Source of the DNA: Ypsolopha sequella
Taxonomy: Eukaryota > Arthropoda > Insecta > Lepidoptera > Ypsolophidae
Length of the DNA stretch: 64,000 nucleotides
Assembly: GCA_934047225.1 (NCBI GenBank)
Contig: OW204010.1
Coordinates: 434,001 to 498,000, forward strand
Direction: 5' to 3'
The first letter of the stretch is position 1. The number at the start of each line of letters is the position of its first letter. The notes beneath the pieces were generated by a model. That model saw only the letters and a list, made by a program, of their open reading frames with translations, did no database searches and was not told the DNA's origin. The position numbers and the translations under genes are program-made. Positions 1 to 11,767 of this stretch are shown here, in pieces.

Positions 1-357
1 CTGACAAGTAACCACAACTGTGGTGTTGTCTTTGACGGTACTTTAACATTTATCAGGTCGTTGTTATTAGATAATTATGACTCAGAATAATCACATTTAT
101 TTTTAATTTATTATAAATTAACACAAACAAGAGATGTATAAAACATCATATATAATATAATATCAGTTAAATAATGTTCATATTTTATGATTTACATTTT
201 TGTGTAAATTTATAATAATAAATGACAAATAAAACAAAGCTCTATAAAAGTGAATATAAAATTAAATATCGGAGTTGTGTAGTTTCGCGTTATAGAGGTG
301 TATTGTGACTAGTTGCCGCACCGAGGATGGTTTGTTAACTAACAGCATGAGTTTCAG
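1..357. other. AT-rich, probably intronic; no gene seen
   Basis: AT-rich sequence with no coding signal. It probably belongs to an intron of the SLC37A-like gene, whose N-terminal half would lie to the left of the window. A branch-point-like ttaactaac is followed by a tttcag acceptor ending at 357. Confidence 0.4.
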
Positions 358-405
358 GCGGCGAGTCTGCGGCCGAACAGACAGGCGGCCAACACCTCCA
401 TACAG
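358..405 (+). CDS. possible linker exon of the SLC37A-like gene
   Basis: A 48-bp GC-richer segment lies between a tttcag acceptor and a consensus donor (cag/gtacgt). Read in phase 0 it gives 16 codons (AASLRPNRQAANTSIQ) and joins without a frame change to the next exon at 983. In SLC37A1/2 proteins a poorly conserved hydrophilic loop lies between the sixth and seventh membrane helices, just where this exon would fall, so homology cannot confirm it. The evidence is splice signals plus matching phase only; it could be chance. Confidence 0.3.
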
Positions 406-982
406 GTACGTTGTATCTTCACGCTTGTTGCACACTCGCGGGGGTGACCTGTCACTAAACTGGTCTCTTCGTTATCATGGTGTAGATACTATTTAATTCA
501 AAATTATTATTTAATACATGCTCTGCTATGTCACACTTACTATGTCACGCTTACTGCTAAATATCATTGGAACAAATTGAAATAAAAACACATTTGTTTA
601 AACTAGCTAAATATCATTGAAACAAATTTTCTAAAGAAACAACCAACGTAATCCTAATAACGATACTCGAAAGAAAATCAATGTAAAGTCTAAAATTAGT
701 AAAATAGAGGTTTAAAAAAGATTTTATTTACAGCAAATATATGAATCAAGTGACGGTTAGTTCTAACTTACTTCATAAACCTTAGGAGAACATATGTGTG
801 TGTAATTTTTTTAATGACTATGTGTCTGATTGTTGCAACAAAATCATCCAAAAAAACTTTTCCCAACATCTCCCCCCCTCCCTCATCAAAGATCCGAGAG
901 TTCACGAATGCGGCACCAAGTGATCAACTCCCGTAATGTTCTATCTCACTCCAACTAATGAGTGCATCTTCCTCGGTTCCAG
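406..982 (+). other. intron, nothing else seen
   Basis: AT-rich sequence between the possible linker exon and the first secure exon. It ends in a pyrimidine-rich tract and ttccag at 977-982. No repeat or other gene was recognised. Confidence 0.4.
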
Positions 983-1178
983 AGTGACGTGAACACGTTG
1001 CCGGACGAGCACACGGCGCTGCTGCGTCGTCCGTCCCTCTCGCACTCGTCGTCCGCCGTCTCGCTGTCTCGCGCGCTCGCCATCCCCGGCGTGCTAGAGT
1101 TTTCGCTGTCTCTGTTCTTCGCGAAGCTCGTCAGCTACACGTTCCTGTATTGGTTACCGCTTTATATTAATAGTTCTA
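983..1178 (+). CDS. SLC37A-like exon: loop and helix 7
   Basis: Opens after ttccag and closes before gtgagt, ending in phase 1. It encodes a Ser-rich loop (LLRRPSLSHSSSAVSLS) and then the conserved ALAIPGVLEFSLSLFFAK and LVSYTFLYWLPLYI stretch, which forms helix 7. An ATG at 962 lies upstream of the acceptor and is not a start codon. Confidence 0.92.
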
Positions 1179-4100
1179 GTGAGTTGCAATACTTGTTTTA
1201 TTTACATTAATATGATAGGCTGCTTCTTTGGTCTAGTGATTCCACACACAGATATCAAGAGATGTGCATTTATTACTTTAATTTTTCGTGTTCAGATGTC
1301 TTCACGTTTCCTCCCACTTATTTCACCGGCATTAACACATAAACTATAAGTACGACACACGTACTCATATTTCTCACTTACACATGCAAAAGTACCCAGA
1401 ATAGAAGAGCTTGTATGACTAGATTGATGGATGTGGAAGAGGCCAAAGAGCTGTGTCAGGATCGTGGCATGCGTTCGTGAGCGCCACGCCTCCTTACCAA
1501 ATCTCCTGATGTCTGTGAGTAGTTAGAACGTCCCGACCGTCATCGCTAATACTTGGGTGTACGAGTTCAGACTGCGACTTGCATTTCACTCTCCACCTCT
1601 GACCACCCCGCGGGAGTTTATGTCGTGATGATGTATTATACCGCACCGGCAACTGATCATACTGAACAGTTTGCTTAAAAAAAGATACCCGTGCAAATTA
1701 ATTTAATATTTTATTATCATTGCTGTGAATATTGTATGGACAAGTGTCGACGCAGCCATGGTAACACACTCTTATAATTTAGTGATGTATGTATGTCACA
1801 AATATGTTAATATTGTATGGACAAGTGTCGACGCAGCCAAGGTAACACACTCTTATAATTTAGTGATGTATGTATGTCACAAATATGTTAATATTGTATG
1901 GACAAGTGTCGACGCAGCCAAGGTAACACACTCTTATAATTTAGTGATGTATGTATGTCACAAATATGTTAATATTGTATGGACAAGTGTCGACGCAGCC
2001 AAGGTAACACACTCTTATAATTTAGTGATGTATGTATGTCACAAATATGTTAATATTGTATGGACAAGTGTCGACGCAGCCAAGGTAACACACTCTTATA
2101 ATTTAGTGATGTATGTATGTCACAAATATGTTAATATTGTATGGACAAGTGTCGACGCAGCCAAGGTAACACACTCTTATAATTTAGTGATGTATGTATG
2201 TCACAAATATGTTAATATTGTATGGACAAGTGTCGACGCAGCCAAGGTAACACTCTCTTATAATTTAGTGATGTATGTATGTCACAAATATGTTAATATT
2301 GTATGGACAAGTGTCGACGCAGCCAAGGTAACACACTCTTATAATTTAGTGATGTATGTATGTCACAAATATGTTAATATTGTATGGACAAGTGTCGACG
2401 CAGCCAAGGTAACACTCTCTTATAATTTAGTGATGTATGTATGTCACAAATATGTTAATATTGTATGGACAAGTGTCGACGCAGCCAAGGTAACACACTC
2501 TTATAATTTAGTGATGTATGTATGTCACAAATATGTTAATATTGTATGGACAAGTGTCGACGCAGCCAAGGTAACACACTCTTATAATTTAGTGATGTAT
2601 GTATGTCACAAATATGTTAATATTGTATGGACAAGTGTCGACGCAGCCAAGGTAACACACTCTTATAATTTAGTGATGTATGTATGTCACAAATATGTTA
2701 ATATTGTATGGACAAGTGTCGACGCAGCCAAGGTAACACACTCTTATAATTTAGTGATGTATGTATGTCACAAATATGTTAATATTGTATGGACAAGTGT
2801 CGACGCAGCCAAGGTAACACACTCTTATAATTTAGTGATGTATGTATGTCACAAATATGTTAATATTGTATGGACAAGTGTCGACGCAGCCAAGGTAACA
2901 CACTCTTATAATTTAGTGATGTATGTATGTCACAAATATGTTAATATTGTATGGACAAGTGTCGACGCAGCCAAGGTAACACACTCTTATAATTTAGTGA
3001 TGTATGTATGTCACAAATATGTTAATATTGTATGGACAAGTGTCGACGCAGCCAAGGTAACACACTCTTATAATTTAGTGATGTATGTATGTCACAAATA
3101 TGTTAATATTGTATGGACAAGTGTCGACGCAGCCAAGGTAACACACTCTTATAATTTAGTGATGTATGTATGTCACAAATATGTTAATATTGTATGGACA
3201 AGTGTCGACGCAGCCAAGGTAACACACTCTTATAATTTAGTGATGTATGTATGTCACAAATATGTTAATATTGTATGGACAAGTGTCGACGCAGCCAAGG
3301 TAACACACTCTTATAATTTAGTGATGTATGTATGTCACAAATATGTTAATATTGTATGGACAAGTGTCGACGCAGCCAAGGTAACACACTCTTATAATTT
3401 AGTGATGTATGTATGTCACAAATATGTTAATATTGTATGGACAAGTGTCGACGCAGCCAAGGTAACACACTCTTATAATTTAGTGATGTATGTATGTCAC
3501 AAATATGTTAATATTGTATGGACAAGTGTCGACGCAGCCAAGGTAACACACTCTTATAATTTAGTGATGTATGTATGTCACAAATATGTTAATATTGTAT
3601 GGACAAGTGTCGACGCAGCCATGGTAACACACTCTTATAATTTAGTGATGTATGTATGTCACAAATATGTTAATATTGTATGGACAAGTGTCGACGCAGC
3701 CAAGGTAACACACTCTTATAATTTAGTGATGTATGTATGTCACAAATATGTTAATATTGTATGGACAAGTGTCGACGCAGCCATGGTAACACACTCTTAT
3801 AATTTAGTGATGTATGTATGTCACAAATATGTTAATATTGTATGGACAAGTGTCGACGCAGCCAAGGTAACACACTCTTATAATTTAGTGATGTATGTAT
3901 GTCACAAATATGTTAATATTGTATGGACAAGTGTCGACGCAGCCAAGGTAACACACTCTTATAATTTAGTGATGTATGTATGTCACAAATATGTTAATAT
4001 TGTATGGACAAGTGTCGACGCAGCCAAGGTAACACACTCTTATAATTTAGTGATGTATGTATGTCACAAATATGTTAATATTGTATGGACAAGTGTCGAC

Positions 4101-7100
4101 GCAGCCATGGTAACACACTCTTATAATTTAGTGATGTATGTATGTCACAAATATGTTAATATTGTATGGACAAGTGTCGACGCAGCCAAGGTAACACACT
4201 CTTATAATTTAGTGATGTATGTATGTCACAAATATGTTAATATTGTATGGACAAGTGTCGACGCAGCCATGGTAACACACTCTTATAATTTAGTGATGTA
4301 TGTATGTCACAAATATGTTAATATTGTATGGACAAGTGTCGACGCAGCCAAGGTAACACACTCTTATAATTTAGTGATGTATGTATGTCACAAATATGTT
4401 AATATTGTATGGACAAGTGTCGACGCAGCCAAGGTAACACACTCTTATAATTTAGTGATGTATGTATGTCACAAATCTCACGATCAAACGTTACAAATCT
4501 GAATGTAATTGACCTGCACAGCTGAAATTTATCTCAGACGTAGGTAACTAAAAATATTAATAATGTTGGAAAAAAAAATTAAGGTACCAGAAGTGTTTGA
4601 AAGTTTGTATTTTTTTTCTGAATTTTCGTTTGCTTAGTTCCGAATAAAGGCTCGTTCGAAAAGACTCTTCTTAAAATTCGTTGAAATATTTTGCAATTTA
4701 ACAAAAGGATATAAATAAAGTCCCCAATAGCGGACCCCTCCCCCCCACCACCCCACGCGATGTTGCTTGCGTGAATTCCGTTTATCAAGATCCAGGTCTA
4801 TTAGCGGACGTCATACAAGGAACCTGTAGTCTAAATATGATGTCGCTAGGTCCGTCCGTTTTGACCTAGACATTGATACAACAGATACTGCTCCTCCTCA
4901 ATGAGCCTGACACGTGTGTTTCAGCAAACCTGACTCCGAAGCAGTCGGGCGACTTGTCGACCGTGTTCGACGTGGGCGGCATCGCGGGCGCCATCCTGGC
5001 GGGGCTTCTGGCGGACTGCAGCGGGTGTCCCGCGCTCGTGTGTGCCTGCTTCTACACTTTGTGTGCGCCCTCTGTGAGTATATCATATATGGTCACGTGA
5101 CACTTGCCCTCTTTTTGCGGTTGCCTCGCATTAATTCTTGGTAGTTTTATTTTCCTATTAAAAAAAACATAGGGCGTAATATCTGTACTAATTTTATGAA
5201 ATTATTAACGCGCACTCGCATCAGAGTGTGGCAGGGTCACTATGACACGATGTGAGTAAACGTTGCTAGTAGGTGGTGGGCTGACATAGTAATGCACAAG
5301 AAATGGCGCCGCCTCTACAGTTAGACCATTCACTTTACCTGGTGATGGTCTGCAGCCGTGGATTGTGACCACCCTCGTCAAAAAAGCTGTATGATAGGCT
5401 AAAACTAAACAGAACAGATGCAGTACAAGTGTGCGGTGTAACATTGCAGCTGTTGGCGTACCAGCGCTGGGGCGCGGCCTCGTACTCGCTGAATGTGTGT
5501 CTGCTGGTGGTGACGGGCGCGCTCGTCAACGCGCCCTACGCGCTCATCACTACCGCCGTCAGCGCTGAACTAGGTCAGTACGATCGCGACACGCCTCTTT
5601 CGTTACTTACACGTTCACCAGTTGAGTCGCAGGATGCTCTTGGAATGTTTTGCGACTTTCTAAATGTATTTGTTTGTGTTGACCAGAGACTACGTGAACC
5701 GCAGCATCGTGGAGTAAATAATAGGATTGGGCATTACATTTATTGCGATCTTTTTTAAACAATAGGTTATAAGCAGTAAAACGGTTTCAAGTGTTGTTAA
5801 AATAGAAGTAACCCACGGTTCAATTCTAGAGCCGTTTTTATTTATTGCGTATATAAAGGCCTTAATTTGTAAAATGTCAATATAAATTTTACAATACTAT
5901 TTATATTTATAATTTACTTAAGTTTAACCTTATAAAGTAAGGCACCCTTAATATGTTTTATCATAACACGATCATAAAATATTCATATTATATTTTACAA
6001 TACTAAACAAAAACCGTTTGAAAACCGATTCACGATTGGTCATAAACGGACTAGTTTCTGCTCAAATTTTTCGATATTCACATCATTTCGGTGATTAAAG
6101 GTCTCGTAGTTGATGGGACACGATCAGACCTTTATTACGTTGTAAACATATCCGCATAAAGTTTTGATATATTAATTTGGTAATAACGTTAATAATTATT
6201 AACGTTCATTATTTGTACAAAAATAACTGTTACAATAACGTCATAAGTATAAAACGCTATTTCATTGTCGGGTTGTGACATTGTGTGCAGGCACCCACAG
6301 CAGCCTCGCCGGCAACTCGCAGGCGCTGGCCACCGTCACCGCCATCATCGACGGCACCGGCAGCGTTGGTCAGTACTCGCGCTGTTTCTACTTACACTTT
6401 TTTACATTTCTAATAATTTATCATAGACACGTACGAATTTGGTTGTCAACAAAGTTATAGTTCAGGAAATTTTATTTGCACTAATTCCTTATATTTAAGA
6501 ACAATAGAACAAATAAATGAAATGAATAATTATACAATAATGAAGCATAATATATGATAGTAGTTAGTATAATTTCCTAACTTTTGTTATGATTCCTCTA
6601 GAATCTAGAATTAACGTTAATTAGTTGGTAATATATGAAATGACTGTAAAAGCAGATGTAATATGTGGGACAGGTATTATATTTATTTTCCTTCATGACA
6701 TACATTCCTCCTGTCTAGTATTTTGAATCTCTTTATTCAATTAAAGTATAGGCTTACTTTTTAACTTTGTACACATTTAATTTGTTTTAACAAAAACTAT
6801 GAAACAAAGACATGATCTTGCTAAGTTTCTTGCCCTTCTTCTTAGCAAGACTAATCGAATGGGCGGCGTTAAGCATATATTTATTATTGTAATTCTGTTA
6901 AAAACAACTAAAGTGTATCTGACATACCTACGTACGTACGTGAGAATCGTAAGAAAAAGTATTACTTTTAAATATACTTATGAAGTATATAATACTATAT
7001 ATAATAATACTTAAAAAGTATTTTTATTTGCAAATTAGTAAAATACTACAACATTTTAAAAACAATCACTAGTGTTCAGGTGTGATGAATCATTAGAATG

Positions 7101-10100
7101 TATCGAGACCGTACCCCTTACATGTGTTGGTCGTTTTTATGAACTTATTGTTATATAATAGATAAGCCGTCCTTTTTATTTTTCATTCATCGCAGCAAAT
7201 GATATTTCGCGAACTGCACTACTGGTATTATACAAAGTAATGAATGACTAAAGATTTCCCATGAACCTCCAAACCGTGGAGAGCAAGGTGCTATTTGTAC
7301 AGTAATGTACTGTGTCGCAGGCGCGGCGCTGGGCCCCATGTTGGCGGGCGTGGTGTCGTCCTCGGGCTCGTGGTCGCGCGTCTTCTACATGCTCATACTG
7401 TGCGACGCGTGCGCACTCTTCCTGTTGCTGCGGTGAGTTTGTATCTGAGTGGAAGGGTGTGTGTGTGTGTGTGAGAGGGTGTGTGTGTGTGTGTGTGTGA
7501 GAGGGTGTGTGTGTGTGTGTATGTGCAGGGAGGGATTCTTTTGGCCAGTTTGTATCTGATTCGGACAGGGTTTGTAAAAATTCGATATTATAATAAATAT
7601 AAAAATATGCTATATGTATAGGTATCATGGTATCATGTACCAGTAGATGTGGGAAAACTGAATTTTGGGAAGTGGTGATTTTGGGAAAGTAGACATTATG
7701 AACCTGAAGGTTCAGTCCTACAGAAGTACATTTTGTCAATTGCAGTTTGTACATTTTGACACTAGGACAATTAAACCCATTGGACATTTTGGCATATAGA
7801 CGTACAATACCCGTTTTCCCATTAACGACGCGATTTTTCTCCCGTAAGTGATTTTAATATGTCATAATTGTAAAATAAGGGCTCAAAATTCATTGTAGGT
7901 CTTATAATATATATAATCGGGTCTACCGCGATCAATTTTTACCATTTTACGAAAAGGGGGACACCCGACGTTTCGAGACAGTTGCATGTCTCGTGGTCTT
8001 CGGGAAACTGGCAAGTATGGCGAGGCGCAGTGATGAGATGCAGTGACGACCGAAGTATTTTCCTTGTACCCGCAAAAACACTTTAGTCTTTAAAATTAAT
8101 TGTTATCGTATTCACGCACGGCACACAACGCTCACAGTATCCGGAGATGCACTAAGAGAAGAAACCCGCGATTTAAATTTCCCGATGACTGGACTCCATG
8201 TGGGAGACAATTTGAAACCATCTTCCCTATTGAAATTATTTGGATGTTTCTTGATTTCAATCATTGTAGGTCGTTTTTATTATAGAAGTTTCTTTTAAAT
8301 CAGAACAGCTTAACAAAATTAACATTATAACATGGGTAATTTTCACTGGCTGAACCTTCTGATAAGATTCTCACTTTAGGGAAAGTTATCTAAATTGTAG
8401 CTTTGTATCAAGTGTAGCCAGGTATCAAGTGTAGCCAGGTATCAAGTGTAGCTTTGTATCAAGTGTAGCCAGGTATCAAGTGTAGCCAGGTATCAAGTGT
8501 AGCCAGGTATCAAGTGTAGCCAGGTATCAAGTGTAGCCAGGTATCAAGTGTAGCCAGGTATCAAGTGTAGCCAGATATCAAGTGTAGCCAGGTATCAAGT
8601 GTAGCCAGGTATCAAGTGTAGCCAGGTATCAAGTGTAGCCAGGTATCAAGTGTAGCCAGATATCAAGTGTAGCCAGGTATCAAGTGTAGCCAGGTATCAA
8701 GTGTAGCCAGATATCAAGTGTAGCCAGGTATCAAGTGTAGCCAGGTATCAAGTGTAGCCAGATATCAAGTGTAGCCAGGTATCAAGTGTAGCCAGGTATC
8801 AAGTGTAGCCAGGTATCAAGTGTAGCCAGGTATCAAGTGTAGCCAGATATCAAGTGTAGCCAGGTATCAAGTGTAGCCAGGTATCAAGTGTAGCCAGGTA
8901 TCAAGTGTAGCCAGATATCAAGTGTAGCCAGGTATCAAGTGTAGCCAGGTATCAAGTGTAGCCAGGTATCAAGTGTAGCCAGGTATCAAGTGTAGCCAGG
9001 TATCAAGTGCAGCCAGGTATCAAGTGTAGCCAGGTATCAAGTGTAGCCAGGTATCAAGTGTAGCCAGATATCAAGTGTAGCCAGGTATCAAGTGTAGCCA
9101 GGTATCAAGTGTAGCCAGGTATCAAGTGTAGCCAGGTATCAAGTGTAGCCAGGTATCAAGTGTAGCCAGATATCAAGTGTAGCCAGGTATCAAGTGTAGC
9201 CAGGTATCAAGTGTAGCCAGGTATCAAGTGTAGCCAGGTATCAAGTGCAGCCAGGTATCAAGTGTAGCCAGGTATCAAGTGTAGCCAGGTATCAAGTGTA
9301 GCCAGGTATCAAGTGTAGCCAGATATCAAGTGTAGCCAGGTATCAAGTGTAGCCAGGTATCAAGTGTAGCCAGGTATCAAGTGTAGCCAGGTATCAAGTG
9401 CAGCCAGGTATCAAGTGTAGCCAGGTATCAAGTGTAGCCAGTGTAAACGTCGGATCTGCTAAGTTTGTAGTTTATTTACTGAATATCAATTGATAAATAT
9501 CGTGATACACTTATATACATGGGCGTACCGAGGGAGGGGCAGGGGGCAGCTGCCCCCCTGGAACTGGACTCTCATCTCACAATTTGGGCGATTCCTTCAT
9601 ACAAAACTGTTCCAAGCCGCTTGGCGGAAAACTCAAGAAGACTACTTTTAAAATAATAATATATTGTTATACAAGGGAGGTAAGTCATCAATTACACCCG
9701 AGATATTTAAGCGCACGAGCGAGTGAAGGTTCGAGGTTCAAGGGTGTAATTGATCACTTACGCCCGAGTGCAATACTCTACATTTCATCACTAATGCGAT
9801 GAAATAAAAAACAATTCAATTCAAAATCTTTTATTGCACACAAGAATAAAACGTATGACAAGTATCAGTAATCTTATAGTTTAAGCAAAAAGCTATCTAA
9901 TCTCTGAAAGAGATTTCTACCAGCAAACCTAAGGGATAGACTCGAATAAACAAAAAGTGAGTATTTCATAAGTGCACACAAAGATAAAAACTGTTTAAAA
10001 CCCATGAGAAAAAAAAGTAATAACTTAATTCTAGTCTAAATAAATTAACAGCTTAGAAAACGATTCAGGCGTCAAATCAAAATCACTTGAATTCTTAAAA

Positions 10101-10485
10101 CACTTACCTGTTTATAATGTACGTACATAAATAATATACCTAGATAAACAGATTTACACATATACATAATATTTGTAATAAATAAGATAAAATACATAAC
10201 AGTGGTTTAAATTCGTGGACGGACGGGTCGATGGAGATGAACTCGGGCACGTAAGTGGAGAATGACTCCAAGATCTGGGCGAATACAATGCATTATTTGT
10301 ACAAGTCAAAATAATGTAAATATTGTTAAACCTAACACGGTCCGGTCGTCGTCGCACCTATTGTTAACGATCTGTACATGTCATGTATAACTTGTACTGA
10401 ATGTTACAGAATAATCAAGTCCGAGGTAGTGAAGCTGCGACTCGACCGACGTCTGTCCACCGCCAGAGTCGTCCGGATTGAATAA
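983..10485 (+). CDS. SLC37A-like sugar-phosphate exchanger, C-terminal half (six exons)
   Basis: Exons 983-1178, 4925-5073, 5450-5573, 6291-6368, 7321-7432 and 10410-10485 are each bounded by AG and GT. Their phases (0/1, 1/0, 0/1, 1/1, 1/2, 2/stop) fit perfectly, giving 244 residues plus TAA. The product reads like the second half of vertebrate SLC37A1/A2, with motifs LVSYTFLYWLPLYI, SGDLSTVFDVGGI, ALVNAPYALITTAVSAEL, VTAIIDGTGSVG and AALGPMLAGV in the family order. SLC37 proteins are 12-helix major-facilitator transporters of the endoplasmic reticulum that exchange glucose-6-phosphate or related phosphates for inorganic phosphate. Helices 7-12 are present here; the N-terminal half must lie upstream of the window. 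GC-rich third codon positions contrast with the AT-rich introns. No stop or frameshift was seen, so the gene is probably functional. The choice between A1 and A2 type is not resolved. Confidence 0.93.
1179..1724 (+). other. intron, left part; no gene seen
   Basis: Intronic sequence before the 81-bp array. No coding exon or recognisable mobile element was seen. Confidence 0.5.
1725..4474. repeat. 81-bp minisatellite, about 34 copies, inside an SLC37A-like intron
   Basis: Near-perfect head-to-tail copies of an 81-bp unit containing the SalI-like core gtcgacgcagccaaggtaac. Variation is minimal: AAG versus ATG before gtaac (first copy and several near the right end), and cacact versus cactct in two copies. 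Because 81 is divisible by three and the unit has no stop in one frame, a 925-codon open frame runs through it. That frame has no protein character and lies within an intron. Each unit carries a donor-like caaggtaac and a cgacgcag acceptor-like string, so the array holds about 34 potential cryptic splice sites. Confidence 0.97.
4475..4924 (+). other. intron, right part
   Basis: Remainder of the array-bearing intron, ending in a good acceptor (tgtgtttcag at 4924). It holds a C-rich run near 4739-4755. No gene was seen on either strand; the minus-strand frame here has no family resemblance. Confidence 0.5.
4925..5073 (+). CDS. SLC37A-like exon: helix 8 region
   Basis: 149 bp entering in phase 1 and leaving in phase 0, flanked by tttcag and gtgagt. 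It encodes NLTPKQSGDLSTVFDVGG and IAGAILAGLLADCSG, the most conserved glycine-rich helix of the C-terminal half, followed by the start of helix 9. Confidence 0.94.
5450..5573 (+). CDS. SLC37A-like exon: helices 9-10
   Basis: 124 bp from acattgcag to the donor gtcagt, ending in phase 1. Encodes LLAYQRWGAASYSLNV and then CLLVVTGALVNAPYALITT, matching the GLVNGPYALITTAVSADLG segment of SLC37A2 almost residue for residue. Confidence 0.95.
5574..6290 (+). other. intron; no gene seen
   Basis: AT-rich intron between exons at 5450 and 6291, ending tgtgtgcag. A short frame near its start is only read-through of the exon. No repeat was identified. Confidence 0.5.
6291..6368 (+). CDS. SLC37A-like exon: conserved TAIIDGTGSVG loop
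   Basis: A 78-bp exon, phase 1 at both ends, flanked by gtgcag and gtcagt. Encodes THSSLAGNSQALATVTAII followed by DGTGSVG. The family signature GTHxSLxGNxxALxTVTAIIDGTGSxG is spread exactly across this exon and its two neighbours. Confidence 0.95.
6560..6960 (+). repeat. LINE 3' UTR-like fragment within the intron
   Basis: This stretch of the intron (6369-7320) aligns by eye with 28610-28890. Shared words include cttgctaagtttcttgccct and agactaatcgaatgggcgg, together with cctgtcttgtatttt-like text. The 28.6-kb copy directly follows a reverse-transcriptase C-terminal tail, so both are probably 3' untranslated ends of the same non-LTR family. The rest of the intron shows nothing. Confidence 0.6.
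7321..7432 (+). CDS. SLC37A-like exon: helices 11-12
   Basis: 112 bp from gtcgcag to gtgagt, phase 1 to phase 2. Encodes AALGPMLAGVVSSSGSW followed by SRVFYMLILCDACALFLLLR, equivalent to the GAALGPLLAG and VFYMLI segments closing the transporter fold. Confidence 0.95.
7454..7530. repeat. GT microsatellite
   Basis: Three (GT)n runs separated by gagagg, just downstream of the donor at 7433. Open frames here on both strands are artefacts of the dinucleotide repeat. Confidence 0.9.
7905..8060 (-). mobile_element. end of an interspersed inverted-repeat element (parent type of the 28-bp array)
   Basis: On the + strand it begins tataatcgggtctaccgcgatc and continues with gacacccgacgtttcgagac and catgtctcgtggtcttcggg. 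Its reverse complement aligns with 31979-32085 (shared catctcatcactgc, ttcccg-agacca, gcatgcaact) and with 35560-35605 (ctcgaaacgt, cgtaaaa). The cgggtct-cgcgatc end sequence is present at both element ends in this comparison, as expected of a terminal inverted repeat. It sits in the last intron of the SLC37A-like gene. The remainder of the intron to 8395 shows nothing. Confidence 0.65.
8396..9440. repeat. 17-bp minisatellite, about 61 copies
   Basis: Tandem copies of aggtatcaagtgtagcc in the last intron. Variants are agatatcaag (spaced fairly regularly, often every 3-5 units), ctttgtatcaag in the first copies and gtgcagcc in three copies. The 17-bp period interrupts all frames, so no long open frame arises. 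The regular spacing of the agatatc and gtgcag variants shows block duplication within the array. Confidence 0.97.
9675..9785. repeat. small palindromic repeat
   Basis: ggtaagtcatcaattacacc is mirrored downstream by ggtgtaattgatcacttacg-like sequence, with cgcacgagcgagtg between them. This is a hairpin element about 100 bp long and is similar in style to 20726-20843. Confidence 0.5.
9810..10130 (-). mobile_element. probable LINE 3' end fragment
   Basis: Starts caattcaattcaaaatctttt, then attgcacacaag. On the minus strand this is a sequence ending in an (AATTG)n-type tail, the same arrangement as the LINE end at 63541. No coding remnant is recognisable, so the call rests on the tail and similarity of style. 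Confidence 0.4.
10410..10485 (+). CDS. SLC37A-like terminal exon
   Basis: Begins after atgttacag, entering in phase 2 so that CG from 7432 plus A makes Arg. It encodes IIKSEVVKLRLDRR and LSTARVVRIE, then TAA at 10483-10485. This is the short basic cytoplasmic tail expected after helix 12 (vertebrate proteins have RLVYKE at this place). An AATAAA overlaps the stop (10481-10486). Confidence 0.88.
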
Positions 10486-10617
10486 ATTATTATGATTCTT
10501 ATTACATACATCTAGTAGCTAATTTTATTATGACATAAATTTAATTTATTTACATTATTATGTATTTTTGATATCTTCCCGCAACTTTCGAGTTACAGTT
10601 TTTAATTTAGTTAAGAG

Positions 10618-11010
10618 CTGTTTTGCAGCCGGATTGTGAAAAACTCGCCTTTTTCTAATAATCGAAACAGAACACTTAAATTCGAAATTCACTCAATAGT
10701 TATTCAACAAAACCTTATTACCTATGTATTGTGTATGTTGCCATCGTAAGGTTTTCATTGCTTTCTGTAAATTAGAATATATATTTTAGAAAATAAATTT
10801 TTGGAAATATAATTTAAAAAATAAAATTATTAGAATATAAATTCTAATTTACAGAAACCAATAGAAACTTTGCGATGGCAACATACACATTTCATAGGTA
10901 AGAAATAAGGTTTTGTTGAATAACTATTGAGTGAATTTTGAATGTAAGTGTTCTGTTTCGATTAATTAGAAAAAGGCACGTTTTTCACAATCCGTCTGCG
11001 AAACCGCTCT
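10618..11010. mobile_element. palindromic MITE, about 390 bp
   Basis: The left arm ggattgtgaaaaactcgcct, ttttctaataatcg, ctcaatagttattcaacaaa, ttgccatcg, ttctgtaaattagaat recurs in reverse complement in the right arm to cacaatccg at about 10995. The arms are roughly 170 bp each around an AT-rich centre at 10790-10845, so almost the whole element is one foldback. A right-arm fragment recurs at 35790-35890. No coding capacity. Confidence 0.85.
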
Positions 11011-11283
11011 ATAGTATCTGACATGTTGCATCAAGTAGAACTGAACTCTATGACGGTTCATTATAGTTTAAAATGGCGCGCACGAGCCATAGCTGTTGAA
11101 GCATCGCGCGCTCTCAATATTGAGCCTGCTTTACATTGAGATCAGTTGTTGTGTAATATTTCATCATCTACTTTAAAGTATTAATTGAGTACGAGCGGGT
11201 CATTGTACTGTTTGGAGGTACTATCGACACGATTGAATGGGCGTATTATTAGTCCTCGAGTTGACCATATAATAATATCAGAG

Positions 11284-11395
11284 TGATTGATGCAGTATTG
11301 TTGATGTAACAATGTGAGCTACTATAGACACTCAATTGATTGATGCAGTATTGTTGATGTAACAATGTGAGCTACTATAGACACTCAATTGATTG
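11284..11395. repeat. 53-bp tandem duplication
   Basis: A unit beginning tgattgatgcagtattgttg and continuing through gagctactatagacactcaa is repeated once, exactly, with a period of 53 bp. The 11011-11767 interval is otherwise without features that I recognise. Confidence 0.9.
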
Positions 11396-11767
11396 GTGCT
11401 TATTGATATTTTGAACAGTAAGCGTTAATTTTACCAAAACCAAAGCTCTTTTGTGACTTCGAAATATTATGTATGACGATGTACTGATCTTTTAAAATAT
11501 TGCTTCATTTCGTAGATACAAGAATATAATGTTCGTTTACAGAAGAATATATAACATTCAGTCATTCCAGATGTAAATTATTGCATTTTATGTTCTACTT
11601 TTGGTCTCAACGTAGTTTGGATATATTGCTGGATCAAAAACCCAAATTATGAATACGCCACCATACTTACTAGGTTTTATTTTCACGAAAAGAGACACAG
11701 TGCTTTTGATAATTATAGCAATAAATAAATAAAACTAGCGAAGAAAGAATACATGATGTAAACAAAC

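Noticed and set aside
305..496. A 63-codon gene
   Set aside because: No family resemblance in that frame; a different frame of 358-405 fits the neighbouring gene better.
962..1210. An 82-codon gene starting at ATG 962
   Set aside because: The ATG lies before a splice acceptor at 981-982, and the frame is an internal exon that ends at the gtgagt donor at 1179.
1725..4502. A 925-codon open frame
   Set aside because: It is produced by an 81-bp repeat with no stop in one frame, lies in an intron, and has no protein-like composition or flanking signals.
7248..7787. A 179-codon minus-strand frame
   Set aside because: It is the antisense of an SLC37A-like exon plus a GT microsatellite, which gives the HTHTHT text.
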